Assembly: GCF_023091745.1 (NCBI RefSeq)
Contig: NC_068913.1
Location: 31,874,501-31,938,500, forward strand
Origin: Budorcas taxicolor
Lineage: Eukaryota; Chordata; Mammalia; Artiodactyla; Bovidae
Length of the DNA: 64,000 nucleotides
Direction of reading: 5' to 3'
A program made the translations under genes and the position numbers. The notes beneath the pieces were generated by a model. It ran no database searches and was not told the DNA's origin. It saw nothing but the letters and a program-made list of their open reading frames with translations. This document shows positions 46,719 to 58,480 of this stretch, piece by piece; positions within the stretch are counted from its first letter, which is position 1, and each line of letters opens with the position of its first letter.

Positions 46719-46825
46719 CTGCTGCTGCTGCTGTTAAGTCGCTTCAGTTGTGTCAGACTCTGTGCAACCGCATAGACGGTAGCCCACCAGGCTCCTCTGT
46801 CCACAGGATTCTCTAGGCAAGAATA
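46719..46825 (-). mobile_element. BOV-A2 SINE fragment
   Basis: Five-unit GCT run followed by one truncated BovA unit. 'cacatt' occurs on both sides (46712-46717 and 46826-46831), so it may have inserted at or next to the TSD of the preceding Bov-tA. Confidence 0.9.
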
Positions 46826-46918
46826 CACATTAGGCAAAAATAAAATACAGTTAAGTGATGGAATTGTGATCGACTAAGGGATATGTCTGGTGGCTAAGGG
46901 TATCCTTAGATATGTCTA

Positions 46919-47127
46919 AGGGCTTCCCTGGTGGCTCAGACAGTAAAGCGTGTGCCTGGAATGCGGGAGACCTGGGTTCTATCCCAGGGTTGGGAAGATC
47001 CCTGGAGAAGGAAATGGCGACCCACTCCAGTACTCTTGCCTGGAAAATTCCATGGATGGAGGAACCTGGTAGGCTGCAGTCCATGAGGTTGCAAAGAATC
47101 GGACACGACTGAGCAACTTCACTTCAA
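46919..47127 (+). mobile_element. Bov-tA SINE
   Basis: Well-preserved head ('ggcttccctggtggctcaga', 'gttctatcccagggttggga') and body. 'gatatgtc' occurs just left of the element and just right of it, a possible 8-base TSD. Confidence 0.94.
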
Positions 47128-47203
47128 GGGATATGTCAGTTTGGGTGAACAAGCATCACAAATGTGGTGAAATAATTTATTGGTTAAGTAAATTGGTAAA
47201 GGT

Positions 47204-47290
47204 ATTTCCATGGAGAGAGGAGCCTAATGGGTTATAGTCCATGGGGTTGCAAAATAGTTGGATGTGACTTAGTGACTAAAACAACAAAAA
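47204..47290 (+). mobile_element. BovA SINE fragment
   Basis: Short BovA piece: 'ttccatggagagaggagcct' to 'gatgtgacttagtgactaaa'. Confidence 0.85.
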
Positions 47291-47337
47291 TTTACCAAGT
47301 TAAGATGTTATTTTAGGGGCAGAGTTCTATCATAGTG

Positions 47338-47696
47338 TGTCTTAGTCCGTTGGGCTGTTATAACAAAAAGTACTATAGAGTGGGTGGCTTATAAACAACA
47401 GAAATGTATTTCTCACAGTTCTGGAGGCTGGAAGTCCAAGATCAGGATGACACATTGTTTGGTGAGAGCCCTCTTCCTGGTTCACAGATGGAGCATCTTC
47501 TTGCTGCAGCCTCACAGGCCGAAGGATAAGGGAGCCCTCCGGGGTCTCTTTTATAAGGACACTAATTCCTCTCATGAGAGTTCTACCTTCAGGACCTAAT
47601 CACCCCCAGAAGCCTCACCTCCAGTCACATTAGGGGTTAGGATTTCAATAGATGAATTTGGGGACAGGGACAGACACAAATATATAGTCTACAGCA
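47338..47696 (-). mobile_element. MLT1-class LTR (ERVL-MaLR), solo
   Basis: Reverse complement of an MLT1-type LTR, nearly full length: 'cttagtccgttgggctgtta', 'gtggcttataaacaacagaa', 'tctcacagttctggaggctg', 'gacctaatcacccccagaag', 'gggttaggatttcaatagat'. No internal retroviral sequence adjoins it. Confidence 0.85.
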
Positions 47697-47825
47697 GAGT
47701 AGATCTGCATTTCAGTCTGGCTACTTGCTAGATGTGCTCTCGGACAAATTGTTTCAGATCTTTGAGCTTGTTCGCTAGAGTTCAGTTCTCTGAGCTTTAG
47801 CTGCTTCATGTGGAAAGTAGAGCCA
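47697..47825 (-). repeat. MIR SINE, ancient, partial
   Basis: Reverse MIR pattern: 'tctggctacttgctagatgt', 'gagctttagctgcttcatgt'. Confidence 0.5.
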
Positions 47826-49339
47826 GGGAACCTACTGCCATGATCCAGTAGATCTCATCAAGAGTCTAGCCCAGGTTACTAAACTATCTCCCTCCCAGTC
47901 CTTCCCCATGTGAAAGGCTTAGCCTATCCTAAGTTTAGAGCTAGTTGAGAGCCTATCACTCCTCACTCACAGTACACCTTCATCATTTCTAAATTAACAA
48001 TCCCAGGCACATGACAGCTTCTTTCAGTTGAAGAAAAATTGTGACATTGTAGATATATTTTGAAATATGAGAGAAAAAGCTTCAGCTTAAGTAAGCTGAA
48101 AAAGCTAGTAAAGCTAATAGCAGAGTCCCCCACATGCCAAGAAAATAGCAGTTGGTTCCAACTGTTACAGAGATGTCACCAAACACACCCTCATTGGAAC
48201 AGATCCTTTTCATTGCATTTCTGGTGTTGGTAATAGTTGTCTTGATTATTTCATATACTCTGGTTCAATCTACTGCCATTTATTAATTAAAGATATAGAT
48301 TCAATTTTCTGTAAGAGAAACTCAAAATTCAGGGACAAACAATGCAGAAGTTGACTTCTTTGTGAAGCTATCTCGGAGTTGATATTCCAGGATTGGGCTG
48401 GCAGTTCCTCAGTTTCAGACCTAGGCTTCATGCACTGCCTGTTACCCTTGGATTACTGCCCCATCTTCACAGCACAGAGATGACTCATCACCATCACATG
48501 GGCTTTCCAGTGAGTGGGAAAGGGACAGAGGAAGGGGATGGCAAACTGGAGATAGCACAGATCACCTCCCTTCACACTCCATTGGCCAGGACTTAGCCAC
48601 AGGGTCAAACTAACCTGCAACTGCTATTTCGGCGCATCAGGGAGGACAGATTATGAGGACCACTCCGTCTCAGCCTTAATTCACAGAGGTGCAACCCATT
48701 TAAGGGTATAACCTATGCCCTAAAGCATACCAGTGTGCAACTTAAAGTATAAGAAACATATTTTAAGGAAATACAATTGATTTTATTTTTTACATACAAA
48801 TCTATTTACTTTTAAACTAGTTACTTTTGGAAGTTACTCTTTGAAAATTGTTGTTCCAAATATTTCTTGCCACTGCCTTTTAGAAACAGTTATTATACCA
48901 CATGAGAATATCTAACTTACTGGGGGTTTATAGTAAACAGCTCAGTTTTTCTCCAAAATCAAAATTATTTTCAAAATATAGAAAATTCACTATTGAGGAG
49001 TTTTTTAAAATGTTAGATAGCTCTAAAAGCAATTCCCAAAACCTTCATAGAAAAGACATTTTGTATGAATCAAAAAGTTCTAGTATACTTGCTCAAACAA
49101 TGAATGACTTTTACCTTATGTCCTACTTCATACAGTTTTTAGGGTAGTGTTAACTGGCCGTTTGTGAGAATGGATGTGCAGAGCAGGACTCACCTGTAAC
49201 ATGCAATGACTGCCCTATACCAGGGGTAGCTTTATCCCTGGGCTTTTTCTTGTGACTTCCTTCAAGATACCCTATAAACTATTGACATACATTTTTGCAA
49301 ACAGTTTGAACTCTTTTGTGTCTTTGAATCTTTGATTGT
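47826..49339. other. unique DNA, no gene seen
   Basis: About 1.5 kb. A 9-base hairpin ('ttcagctta' / 'taagctgaa') lies near 48081-48102. No recognised family and no convincing ORF. Confidence 0.4.
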
Positions 49340-49650
49340 TCAAAATCACCTCCTCTGTGAACCTGTAAATAACTTCCCTGTTAGAGCCAGCTACTCTTCC
49401 TTCTGTGTTCCTGTCACATTCTATGTACAGCAGACTTTTAGTGCTTTAATATATCATCCACTAATTATCCATTTACCTGATGTCCCTACGTTGTGCACAT
49501 GGGTGTGTGCAAGCATGTTTGCGCACACACCCGTGTATCCCTACGAGGGAGGGACTCCTTAGGCCTCCTTCTGACTGCCTTGGCCATCCTTGCATGCCCC
49601 CTAGTGCCTTCTACACAGTGGCACTCGGCAGTGTTGGAGCAATGAATGGG
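49340..49650 (+). repeat. L2 LINE 3' end, ancient
   Basis: L2-like order: 'caaaatcacctcctctgtga', 'gttcctgtcacattctatgt', 'gccttctacacagtggcact', 'gttggagcaatgaatgggca'. Confidence 0.5.
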
Positions 49651-50734
49651 CAAACAAATGTAATCTATTCTTAGAAAATAACTCGCTTTCCGTCTCTGGC
49701 TCCCTGGCTCTCAGCTTCTCATCTTTATTTATAGTTTCCTTATAAAACCTGGGGAGTGGCACAAGTGTTCTCTGAAATCTTTTGATTCTAGGCAATATTG
49801 GGCCAAGACTGTGATTTTGACGGAGGTATTGGCAAATTCTAGGGATAAAGTCTGATCAAAGAAGGTGGAGGAAATGCTGGGACTTTCAAAGACACACCTT
49901 TGTTAGGAGCCCACCTTTCAGACAGACTGGGCTAGATTTGTCTCACATGGTAAATGCTGTCTCTACACGCAAGCACTTCCGTATCACTGGCGAAGAGTTA
50001 GGTAAAGAAAAGAAAGCTTTAACCTTTCTGTGTCTGGAAGCACAGTGAAGAAGGAATTACCCAATTCCCAAGAAACTAAATTATTGACTACAATACCTAC
50101 TAAGATTATTGAGAAAGATTAAAGTTAGTACTGCAGAGCCCTTGAAACTGTTAAACCAAAATAGAAATAATAAAAGGAAAGCTTTAACTCTTAATTTTTG
50201 GTTTACAATCTGATTGGATAACAGAGAATATTATCACAAACACATACGTAAAATAAGAAAACAAAGGAAACGCTATCACCAAATAACATCGTTTAATGCA
50301 ACTTTAAAATTTCCTCAATGTGCCATTTCCCAAAAAGAGCGTCCTGGAATACTTCTGTGGTAAGAAAATTATTTATGTATTCAAGTTGGAAGAGTTAAAA
50401 AAAAAAAATTCCTACATGATATGTGTTCTTAGAAAAATAGAACTAACTTAACAAGGACTTGCCAAACACCAAAACAACAACAACAACAACAAAAGTTTAA
50501 AATATCCCAGCGACTGTAACAGCCTGTGGACCATTACCTGCATTGTGACAATAACCGAAGTTTTCTCACTGAAGCTGCCTCGTGCTTGTTCATCAGTCTT
50601 TGACCTGGAGAGGAAAAGTGGGGACTGGGTGAGGGGCAGGGGGAAAATCAACCTCAAAGGAAGCAAAAGGAGAAATACTGGAATGATCTTTATTTCTTTT
50701 TCATTCCTCTTGAGTGGTCGGTGAATATCAATGA
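49651..50734. other. unique DNA, no gene seen
   Basis: A short (CAA)n run lies near 50474-50492 and an A-tract at about 50398-50408. No recognised family. Confidence 0.4.
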
Positions 50735-52060
50735 AGTGTTTCCGTCTCAATCAGGAGCACCGATTTGACGCCCCAGGCCTGAGCATTGCTGCTTTTGAGC
50801 ACAAGATCGAGCCGTGCATTCGATGTTTACTCATTCGAGATTCTTCCCTACTACACACCACCTTAGCAATAGTTAAAAAAAAAAAAAAAAAAGACATCAT
50901 GTGGCAGCAGGGAACTCCAAGGTTTTACCTGTCTTTAATTTATGGAGCATTTTCAAATGGTGCCATCCCAGCAGGTGTGACCGCGCTTTTGCCGAGCCTT
51001 GGTGCTATTTTACCTGCTTGAATCTGTCAGAAACCCACTTGTATGCGCTCGGCTAATGTGCTAGAAATAAAAGCCCCAAACTGTCAAGTAAACTCTGCAC
51101 CTGTACGAAGCAGTTAAACTGTTCCATCTGCTATTATCCCGGGAGATCAAAGGCCATCCCCGGGAGGGGTGCCCAAGGACCAAAGCAAAGGATAGAGCGC
51201 CTTGTCTTGGAGTTTAAAAAGAAGAGGACAGCGAAGAGGAGAGTGGTGAGGGGGGTGAAAACCGGAGGAGAAAAAGATCCCTGAGGCTCGGGCTGGGCTG
51301 GACTACCTGAAGGAGCTTTTGTCTGATCCAGGCGCGCTGGGAGCACATTCTTTCACATTAAGAACCGCAGGGGAAGACATTCATTCACTCCCCTTTTTTT
51401 GGTGACGTAGCTGGGGCATTCATGTGTTTTTAACCTTGAATAATTTTTGTCTCTAAGCTCCAAACAAGTTTTATCCTGTCCACAGGTCAGTTTTGTTACA
51501 GAGGCCAATTAGCAGTGCTACCTTCGCCTGCGGCAAAAAGCCAAGTAATGGCGGGGCAAGCCCTCCGGAGAGGTGATGAATAACTCTGGAGAGCTGTAAT
51601 TTGAAAGGGGGGCCTTTGAAGCATTTACCTTACATGGGACGCTATTGTCACTGCAGGGTGTTTGATCTTAAAATAATTTACTTAATGATCTCACCATGGG
51701 AGCAATTGGCAGAGCAAGATTAGGCTGTAAGGCCTAATGGACATGGGAAAAGTTAAAATTGCTCAGAGAAAGGTATGTACAGCTCTGAGATCTGTCCGTG
51801 TTGTGTGTTCATTACTTGGGGGCTTGGGGGAGTGGGGGGAGGTGGGAGGTGGGGAGCCTGACCGCGATCAGCTTTGCATAGCTCATCAGAGGAAATCTTC
51901 CGATGCCCGCCTCTCATGGCATGCGGCTGAGCATTTTTTCCCTTGCCTGCATTTCAGTGTTCCTGGGAATGAATGATCTGATTTTTACAGTCAATGATTT
52001 TTTCCCCTGCTATTTTTTCTGCAAGCAAGGAGCCACTCTATAAAGGCACTGGGGAGGAGG
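50735..52060. other. CpG-retaining block without recognised transposons, candidate regulatory DNA
   Basis: Seven CpGs fall in about 100 bases (50741-50840) and roughly 13 more in 51040-51420. The surrounding DNA is strongly CpG-poor. No transposon is recognised except possibly an A18 tract (50875-50892). Homeodomain- and TCF-type words occur ('ccaattagcag' near 51511, 'cctttgaag' near 51612, 'gattaggc' near 51719). A TATAAA lies at 52039-52044. No ORF is convincing. These signs fit a conserved enhancer cluster or a minor promoter, but conservation and activity are not shown. Confidence 0.4.
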
Positions 52061-52378
52061 GTGGCATCCCCCATGCAGGCTTCTGAGTTGGCAAACAGGA
52101 CCTCAGTAGACACAGGGCAATTATTCGGGCAGTTGTTATCTGAGGCCCAAATATGGCTTTGTCCTCTAGAAAGGAAATTTTTCCTAATGTGAACCCTGAT
52201 TCAACATATTTATAACTCATGTTTGCTTGTGTTTTCTTACATGCACATCAATCACTTATATGGTAATTGGAAGAACTATCTTAATGTTGGGTTCAACCTG
52301 TTTGACATCAACAGAGCACTTTGGGGTTTAAATTTCTTCTTCATTTTGCTCTTTCAGCCATTCAGTTTGCTTACAGCC
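52061..52378. other. unique DNA
   Basis: No recognised feature. Confidence 0.4.
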
Positions 52379-52387
52379 AAGCCCCTT

Positions 52388-52601
52388 GGGACTTCCCTGG
52401 TGGCTCAGACAGTAAAGCGTCTGCTTACGATGCGGGAGACCCAGGTTCAATCCCTGGGTTGGGAAGATCTCCTGGAGAAGGAAATGGCAACCCACTCCAG
52501 TATTCTTGCCTGGAAAATCCCATGGACAGTGGAACCTGGTAGGCTACAGTCCATGGAGTCCCAAAGAGTTGGACACAACTGAGCAACTTCACTTTCACTT
52601 T
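52388..52601 (+). mobile_element. Bov-tA SINE, 9-base TSD
   Basis: Well-preserved Bov-tA: head ('cttccctggtggctcagaca', 'gttcaatccctgggttggga') and body to 'cttcactttcacttt'. The TSD 'aagcccctt' lies at 52379-52387 and 52602-52610. Confidence 0.96.
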
Positions 52602-52610
52602 AAGCCCCTT

Positions 52611-53509
52611 ATAAAAAGGTATCCTGTTTTCTCAATTATGGACTTGGAAAAGATACCTTACATGAATATCTAACCAGAAAAAAAGCAACCTAAGAACCGC
52701 TATTGCTGTTTTTTCGTATTTGATGCTAAGCCTAAGGAAATGTGATGCAATAGAACATGAATAAATAACAAGTGAATTCACTTCCTCTCTAGTGCAGATT
52801 CTAGCTAAGCAATATCATAAAGACCTGTCCATGCAGTCCAGTGTCTTGATATGTATTCTTCCTTTGGGAAGCAGTACTCAGAGAATGTATCTACACACAT
52901 CCTCTGGAAAGTTTGACTTCATGTTATTTGTGCAAAATAACAAGCTCAACTTTGAGCTCAAAGTAGGTGAGTCTGATTTCCCAACTTTTGCCTGTGTCTG
53001 GTAGGACAGTGCAATAAAATATTTTTAGTTCATGCAAATCAAATAATTATGAACACAAGTACCAGCTTTACGCCAGCAAATGCCAGTTGCATGTGCCAAT
53101 TTAGGATAGCACAAATGTTCCCCACAAGTCTGAAATTTTTCTGAAATTTAGCTTCTGGAGTCCATTTCTGGTGATTCTATTGAGATATGCCTGAGATCTT
53201 CATCTACCAAAATAGACTCCTTTTGAGTTTGTCTTTTTATCACTAATCTGTATTGAAAATTAGCAACTTATTAATTTGCTTCAATAATTTCTTCTCTGAC
53301 GCGTGGAAATAACTATCTGAGGCTGAACTAAAGGTTATTTAAAGATTATTTATGCTTTGCTCATAGATTCTCCTTGTTAAATTACTTGGTAAGTGGGCCT
53401 GGGCCTCATTCTCAAACCTGGCGTGGTAATGCAAAGAATGGCAGCAGGTAAGGACATGCATCTGTGTGTCTTGCCCTTTTTCAGTCAGCTAGGAGATGCC
53501 AGGCCCACA
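52611..53509. other. unique DNA, no gene seen
   Basis: No recognised family. A short ORF at 52792-53004 is unsupported. Confidence 0.4.
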
Positions 53510-53600
53510 CAGGTAACGTGGGGATTTAAGTGACATAATATAGTGAAGCACATGGGGTTGATGCAGCAAACAGAAGATGCTCAATAGAAGTTCTTTCCCA
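53510..53600 (-). repeat. MIR-like fragment, ancient
   Basis: 'gatttaagtgacataatata' and 'agaagatgctcaatagaagt' match the 5' part of MIR on the minus strand. Confidence 0.45.
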
Positions 53601-56600
53601 CTCTGTGCTCTGGCAACAGCTTTAAATACCCCTGGTCAGAGTTAAGATAGCATCACCTTCCTCCTCCGCATGTAGCATTTCCCTCCTTTTCCACTCACAA
53701 TCCAGTGGAGGTTACAAGTGAAGCCGTTTTCTGTGGGTAAGTCAAGCTAAGATTGTTTGTGAACATCTGTGAACTATTCAGGGAGAAATTAGGTTAGTCA
53801 TCTCTAGGCCATGTCAAGCTGCAAGTACTAACGTAGATTTTCTGCCTCTGGTGCTGGGTACTCAGTGAAATTTTTCTCTCTTTCGTCTTTCCTTCTTCTC
53901 TGTTTCCATTTTTCCCAGTGCTACCATTAAATTATTTTCAATCTTAAAGTAATTCTAGTTGCATCTGTTGTCTTAAGAGGTGAATTTAACTTGAAACCAA
54001 GAGAAGAGACAAACTAACATGGATTAGAAAAGAATAAGAAAAGATAACTAGGAAAGAAAGAAAGTTATGCCTGTTTTAAGATGTAAGTTACCATTTGAGT
54101 AACGGCATGATTATACCTTAAGTCCTTCTACTGGTTTTTCTTTCTTCCATGTTCATCTCTCCCTCCCTCTCTGATCTCTCTCTCCATCTCCCTTCATCTG
54201 TGAGTCTCCATTTCTCTTTCTCCTCTTCCCTTTCCTCCTGGCCATAATACTTTCATATTATATGAAAATATTCTTATTTCATAGTATGTGAGATGTTATA
54301 TGAAAATATATTCTCTGAATATTATATGAAAATATTCTTCTCTCCCCCCTTCTGAGTTTCTGAGTACATGTCTCCATCTCTGTCTCCTTTTGTGCATGTT
54401 CTTCTGTGTCTGCCGGCTCTCTCTCTCTCTCTGAAAACCCAGGATGTAAATTAAAAGGTCAAAGCTGAGTATGTGAATATTAGAAAATTTTTTCTTTATC
54501 ATCATCTGTAATGATTTACTTCTCCAAGTAAAAGCTATGAATTCACAAGCTCACTCTTAGAACATTCCAATCTACCAGTGACCTGGATGTCAAGAAGCAC
54601 TTGACCTTCACAGGCAGCAGGTGCTGAGCCATCTCCTGAGCCCACACAGCAAGGAGGCAACTGCCCTGCCAGTCCCAGCGTTCATGCTACAGGAGGAGTC
54701 ACAAGAGAGGGATGAAAAAGAACAAAGTCAAGGTCAAGCCACTTACCTACCTCTCCCCGCCAGCTCCCTCCCTCCTTGCACTGATTACTGTCCTGTGTTT
54801 CAGAGGTATTCCTGCTGGCCTAGAACCATCATCTCATCCAGAAGACACATAAATTCCACCCAGGTAGTTCTAAAATCACCCAGCTGATCATTCAATTTAT
54901 ATACAGTATCAAGTATTCATTTCATAGCTGCTATTTCAGTCCCACTGACCTATGGGTCCTTGACATGTGTTTCGCTAGGTTCCTCCAGTGATGTAAAAGT
55001 AAATTTTTAGAACTCGCAGAAAAAGCAATGAAGTTCATTTGTCACAGATTGCCAGGCCCCATCAGACATGAAGATACTGTAAAGTAGGCATCAGGCAGTT
55101 TTCAAATGTCCATCACTATCTGGGGAAAGAGCCGGCTCCGGTGGCCAGGGGCTCAGACTAAGTCTCCTTGCTCAGTATGCTCTGCGACTTGGCCTTAGGC
55201 TTCCTGAGAGCACACTGACTCCAGCGGCGTGCCCGAAGGAGGCATCTGGATGTATCTCTGTAGGATTTTTATTTTATTTTTCTCATTTCTATCTGTGGGC
55301 ACCATCTGTACTGGCCCATGACAGAAGCATCTTTCTCTTATTCTAAGATGAGCTGCAGGAGAGGAGCTGGGGCAAGAGAGACAGTTGTCTCTCTCAGGAC
55401 TCTGCTTTACGATCACTGCAGACCGTGCCACTTCCGAGCTGCGCCCCTTCCTTTACCCCATATCCCCTGGGTATTCCCATAGATCCTTGTTTCCTAATCC
55501 CCCACTGTCTGTTCTTTGCTTCATCACTCCTGCTTAATTCCCCCACTGTTCTCTCTGAAACAAGATCATGTGACTTTCTGTTTGGGAACTTGAAAGATGC
55601 ATACTGGCCATTGGCCCAATTTCAACTTTAAGACAATAAGTGCGTTATTGTTAAAGCACAGTAACCAGTAGTTTCAGAAATTTCTTTCCCCCAAATGGAA
55701 GAGTAGTTTCTGGAGTAGCCTAGAAATTGCCTAGAAATTCAGGACAAGGGTGTTCAGAGACTCAGAGAGCCAGATGTGGAGAATTTGACCACAGATTTGA
55801 AAGGATGAAAATAAGATTTGCTGTGATGTGGATTGTGTGTGTGTGTTTTTAATGTTAGAAAATAAAAGCCCCAGTTCTTATGGATTGTTGAAAATTTGAT
55901 TTGTTTAGCAATTTTTTTTTTCTTCAGTAAAATGACTTCTCAGGACAACTTCAGAATTTTCAAATTCTGAAGATCTTACCCTGACTGTTGTAATCACAAG
56001 CCCTACAAGATCTTACATCCTTCCTTCAGCTGTTGTTTCTCTCATACTTCCCAAGGACAGATATTAGTGTTTAGAGTTAAAATGGAAAAACAAAACCTCA
56101 AAATCTCTAACTTGTCTCTAGTAGATGTTCTCAGTAGATATTAAGTTGAAGCGTCGAGCATGGACTACTCACAAGACTTTCTGAAAAACATATAGTGGTG
56201 TGACTCCTGCTATTAGCTCGTACGATTTCTGGTAAGTCAGCTGTGGGTGACATAAGGAAAAGAGAACTGATACTCGTTTGCCCTCACATGTGATGTGACG
56301 AGTTTGCCCTCACTCGTTAGCGCATCACATGTGATGACTTACGGCAACTTGCTGTATAGCCAAGGAAATGGACCTCGGAGGATCAAGTGGAAGATCTGGG
56401 ATTTGAAAGCCAGTTCCTCCTCGTGGGCAGCTGGTGGTTCTAATGCTTCCATCCTCCCAGGTATAAAACATTCTTAGCGGTGGTAATGCTAGTGCCTGCT
56501 CCTGGTGGGTACTCTGGTGCCAGACACTTGTCTCCCAGCTCCTGTGTCTACAATCTGCAGCTGCAGCTCTCAGCTGAGTCCCTCTCCCAGTTTTGTCTCT

Positions 56601-57224
56601 GGCTTAAGAGAAAGACCTCTGTCAAGATTAGGCTCCCTCCCTATGGGGAGCCTGCATCCAGAGTCTGATTGGGCCCTGGGAGTACAGTGTATAAAGAGGT
56701 GATTCTTTTATGATGGCAAGAGGTGTGGCTCTCTTTCCTTGCCCCCTGATCCTCTAGGGTAGGAGAGAGAGGTAAGGGAAGGAGTAGGTGCTAGGGAAAA
56801 TAAAGGCAGGGTGAGGGGTTGAGAGAAGAGAAAGCAGCTGAAAGGGGAAGAGTCAAGTTTAAATGAGGCGACCTCCAAACATCGCAAGGAGAGGGGTTAG
56901 GGTTGCCAGTGCTCATAAAGGTCAAGGGCTTAGGATCAGGATTAAACTCATCCATACCACACCAGCCTTGCTCTCCCCAGATACCTGGCCCTCTCTCATC
57001 CCTTCCTGACTTGGGCCCTCCTGAAGGGCCATCTCAGTTCCAGAACTCCAGTGGGACTGACCGAGGCCTTTCTCTCATCTGTGTCAGAGTTCAGTTCCTT
57101 CCTCTTCGAGATCTTATTTTCTTCTCATCCCCAAAGATATTAATCCTGAGAGATGACAATAAACTTCCTGCTTATAAACTTCCATACAAAATCTGTTTCC
57201 TAGAACCTGACCTGTTATACTAGT
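53601..57224. other. long unassigned stretch, no gene seen
   Basis: About 3.6 kb with no repeat that I can name. It includes a (CT)n run at 54417-54434, three near copies of 'ttatatgaaaatat' at 54258-54335, a short TG run near 55837-55846 and the duplicated E-box segment at 56273-56336. ORFs of 60-106 codons show no known domain. Confidence 0.4.
56273..56336. promoter_or_regulatory. duplicated segment with two TCACATGTGA E-boxes
   Basis: 'gtttgccctcac' occurs at 56276-56287 and 56301-56312, and 'tcacatgtga' at 56284-56293 and 56325-56334. The second lies in a perfect 14-base palindrome, 'catcacatgtgatg' (56323-56336). TCACATGTGA is the full consensus bound by MITF/TFE bHLH-zip factors (established knowledge). 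Function here is inferred only. Confidence 0.35.
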
Positions 57225-57251
57225 AAAAAAAAAAAAAAAAAAAAAAAAAAA
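57225..57251. repeat. A27 tract
   Basis: Uninterrupted run of 27 A bases, directly joined to an L1 3' terminus. Probably polymorphic. Confidence 0.95.
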
Positions 57252-57310
57252 TTCTGTAAAGTAATTATCCTTCAATTTAAAAATTAATTAAAACAACAGC
57301 AACAACAACA
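57252..57310 (+). mobile_element. very short L1 3' terminus
   Basis: 'tgtaaagtaattatccttca' followed by A-rich sequence with a CAA run is the end of a ruminant L1 3' untranslated region. Confidence 0.6.
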
Positions 57311-57349
57311 AAAAACACATGTCATCATTTTCAAATGCTGCTGTGTGCT

Positions 57350-57465
57350 GTCACTATGATATGATGTCCATGACACACTGAGACTCAGAAGAGTAAAGAA
57401 ACTTTCTCAGGGTTGCACATCAAAGTGCTGGAACTGAGACAGAATAAATTCTCAATTTCTGGTCC
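57350..57465 (+). repeat. MIR SINE, ancient, partial
   Basis: MIR pattern: 'gacacactgagactcagaag', 'actttctcagggttgcacat', 'aaagtgctggaactgagaca'. Confidence 0.55.
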
Positions 57466-57718
57466 AAATGTGTGTGAGCATCATAAGGGTGTTCATACTG
57501 AACTGTCCCTAAAAATGTTTCTCCTGAGACTATGATTCTTCATCATTTCACCCTCCACCATTCGTTTCTATTTCCTTAGTTCTTCACCTTATCCCCTTCC
57601 CAAACTTGCTTTTTTCCAGTCCTACCAACTCCCTTCTGCAAGGCTTTCTTTACAACAGCAGTGAGGGAGGAGGTACAGGGACTCCATAGAGCATTAATAC
57701 TTTGGCACTAGAGACCTC

Positions 57719-58468
57719 GTAGGGATTGGAATGAAAACTGACCTTTTCCAGTCCTGTGGCCACTGCTGAGTTTTCCAAATTTGCTGGCATATTGAGTGCC
57801 GCACTTTCACAGCATCATCTTTCAGGATTTGAAATCGCTAAACTGCAATTCTATCACCTCCACTAGCTTTGTTCGTAGTGATACGTTCTAAGGCCCACTT
57901 GACTTCACATTCCAGGATGTCTGGCTCTAGGTGAGTGATCATACCATTGTGATTATCTGGGTCATGAAGCTCTTTTTTGTACAGTTCTATGTATTCTTAC
58001 CACTTCTTCTTAATATCTTCTGCTTCTGTTAGGTCCCTACCATTTCTGTCCTTTATTGAGCCCATCTTTGCATGAAATGTTCCCTTGGTATCTCTAATTT
58101 TCTTGAAGAGATCTCTAGTCTTTCCAATTCTATTGTTTTCCTTGATTTGTTTGCACTGATCACTGAGGAAGGCTTTCTTATCTCTCCTTGCTATTCTTTG
58201 GAACTCTGCATTCAGATGCTTATGTCTTTCCTTTTCTCCTTTGCTTTTTGCTTCTCTTCTTTTCACAGCTACTTGTAAGACCTCCTCAGACAGCCATTTT
58301 GCATTTTTGCATTTCTTTTTCTTGGCTATGGTCTTGATCCCTGTCTCCTGTACAATGTCATGAACCTCCATCCATAGTTCATCAGGCACTCTATCAGATC
58401 TAGTCCCTTAAATCTCTTTCTCACTTCCACTGTATAATCGTAAGGGATTTGATTTAGGTCATACCTGA
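57719..58468 (-). mobile_element. BovB 5' segment, inverted
   Basis: The 5' part of a plus-strand BovB insertion lies here in reverse, from 'gggattggaatgaaaactga' (codons FIPIP) at the left to 'tttaggtcatacctga' (near IPYDY) at the right. It is open over 130 codons (58389 down to 57997) and then shifts. The outer end does not join directly to the start of the 3' segment. Judged against the copy at 29028-31214, about 0.5 kb including the AFDCVDH motif is missing. A 9-base TSD, 'agagacctc', lies at 57710-57718 and 59294-59302. Confidence 0.93.
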
Positions 58469-58480
58469 TTGCTCACAGAT

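Noticed and set aside
48081..48102. Hairpin 'ttcagctta'/'taagctgaa' as a structured RNA
   Set aside because: Nine-base stem with a tiny loop, no extended structure; such hairpins are common by chance.
50875..50892. A18 tract as the tail of a retrocopied gene
   Set aside because: No target-site duplication or recognisable parent transcript; the same applies to the A18 at 36185-36202.
52039..52044. TATAAA as a promoter
   Set aside because: A single TATAAA without initiator, downstream exon or other support is expected by chance; noted only within the CpG block.
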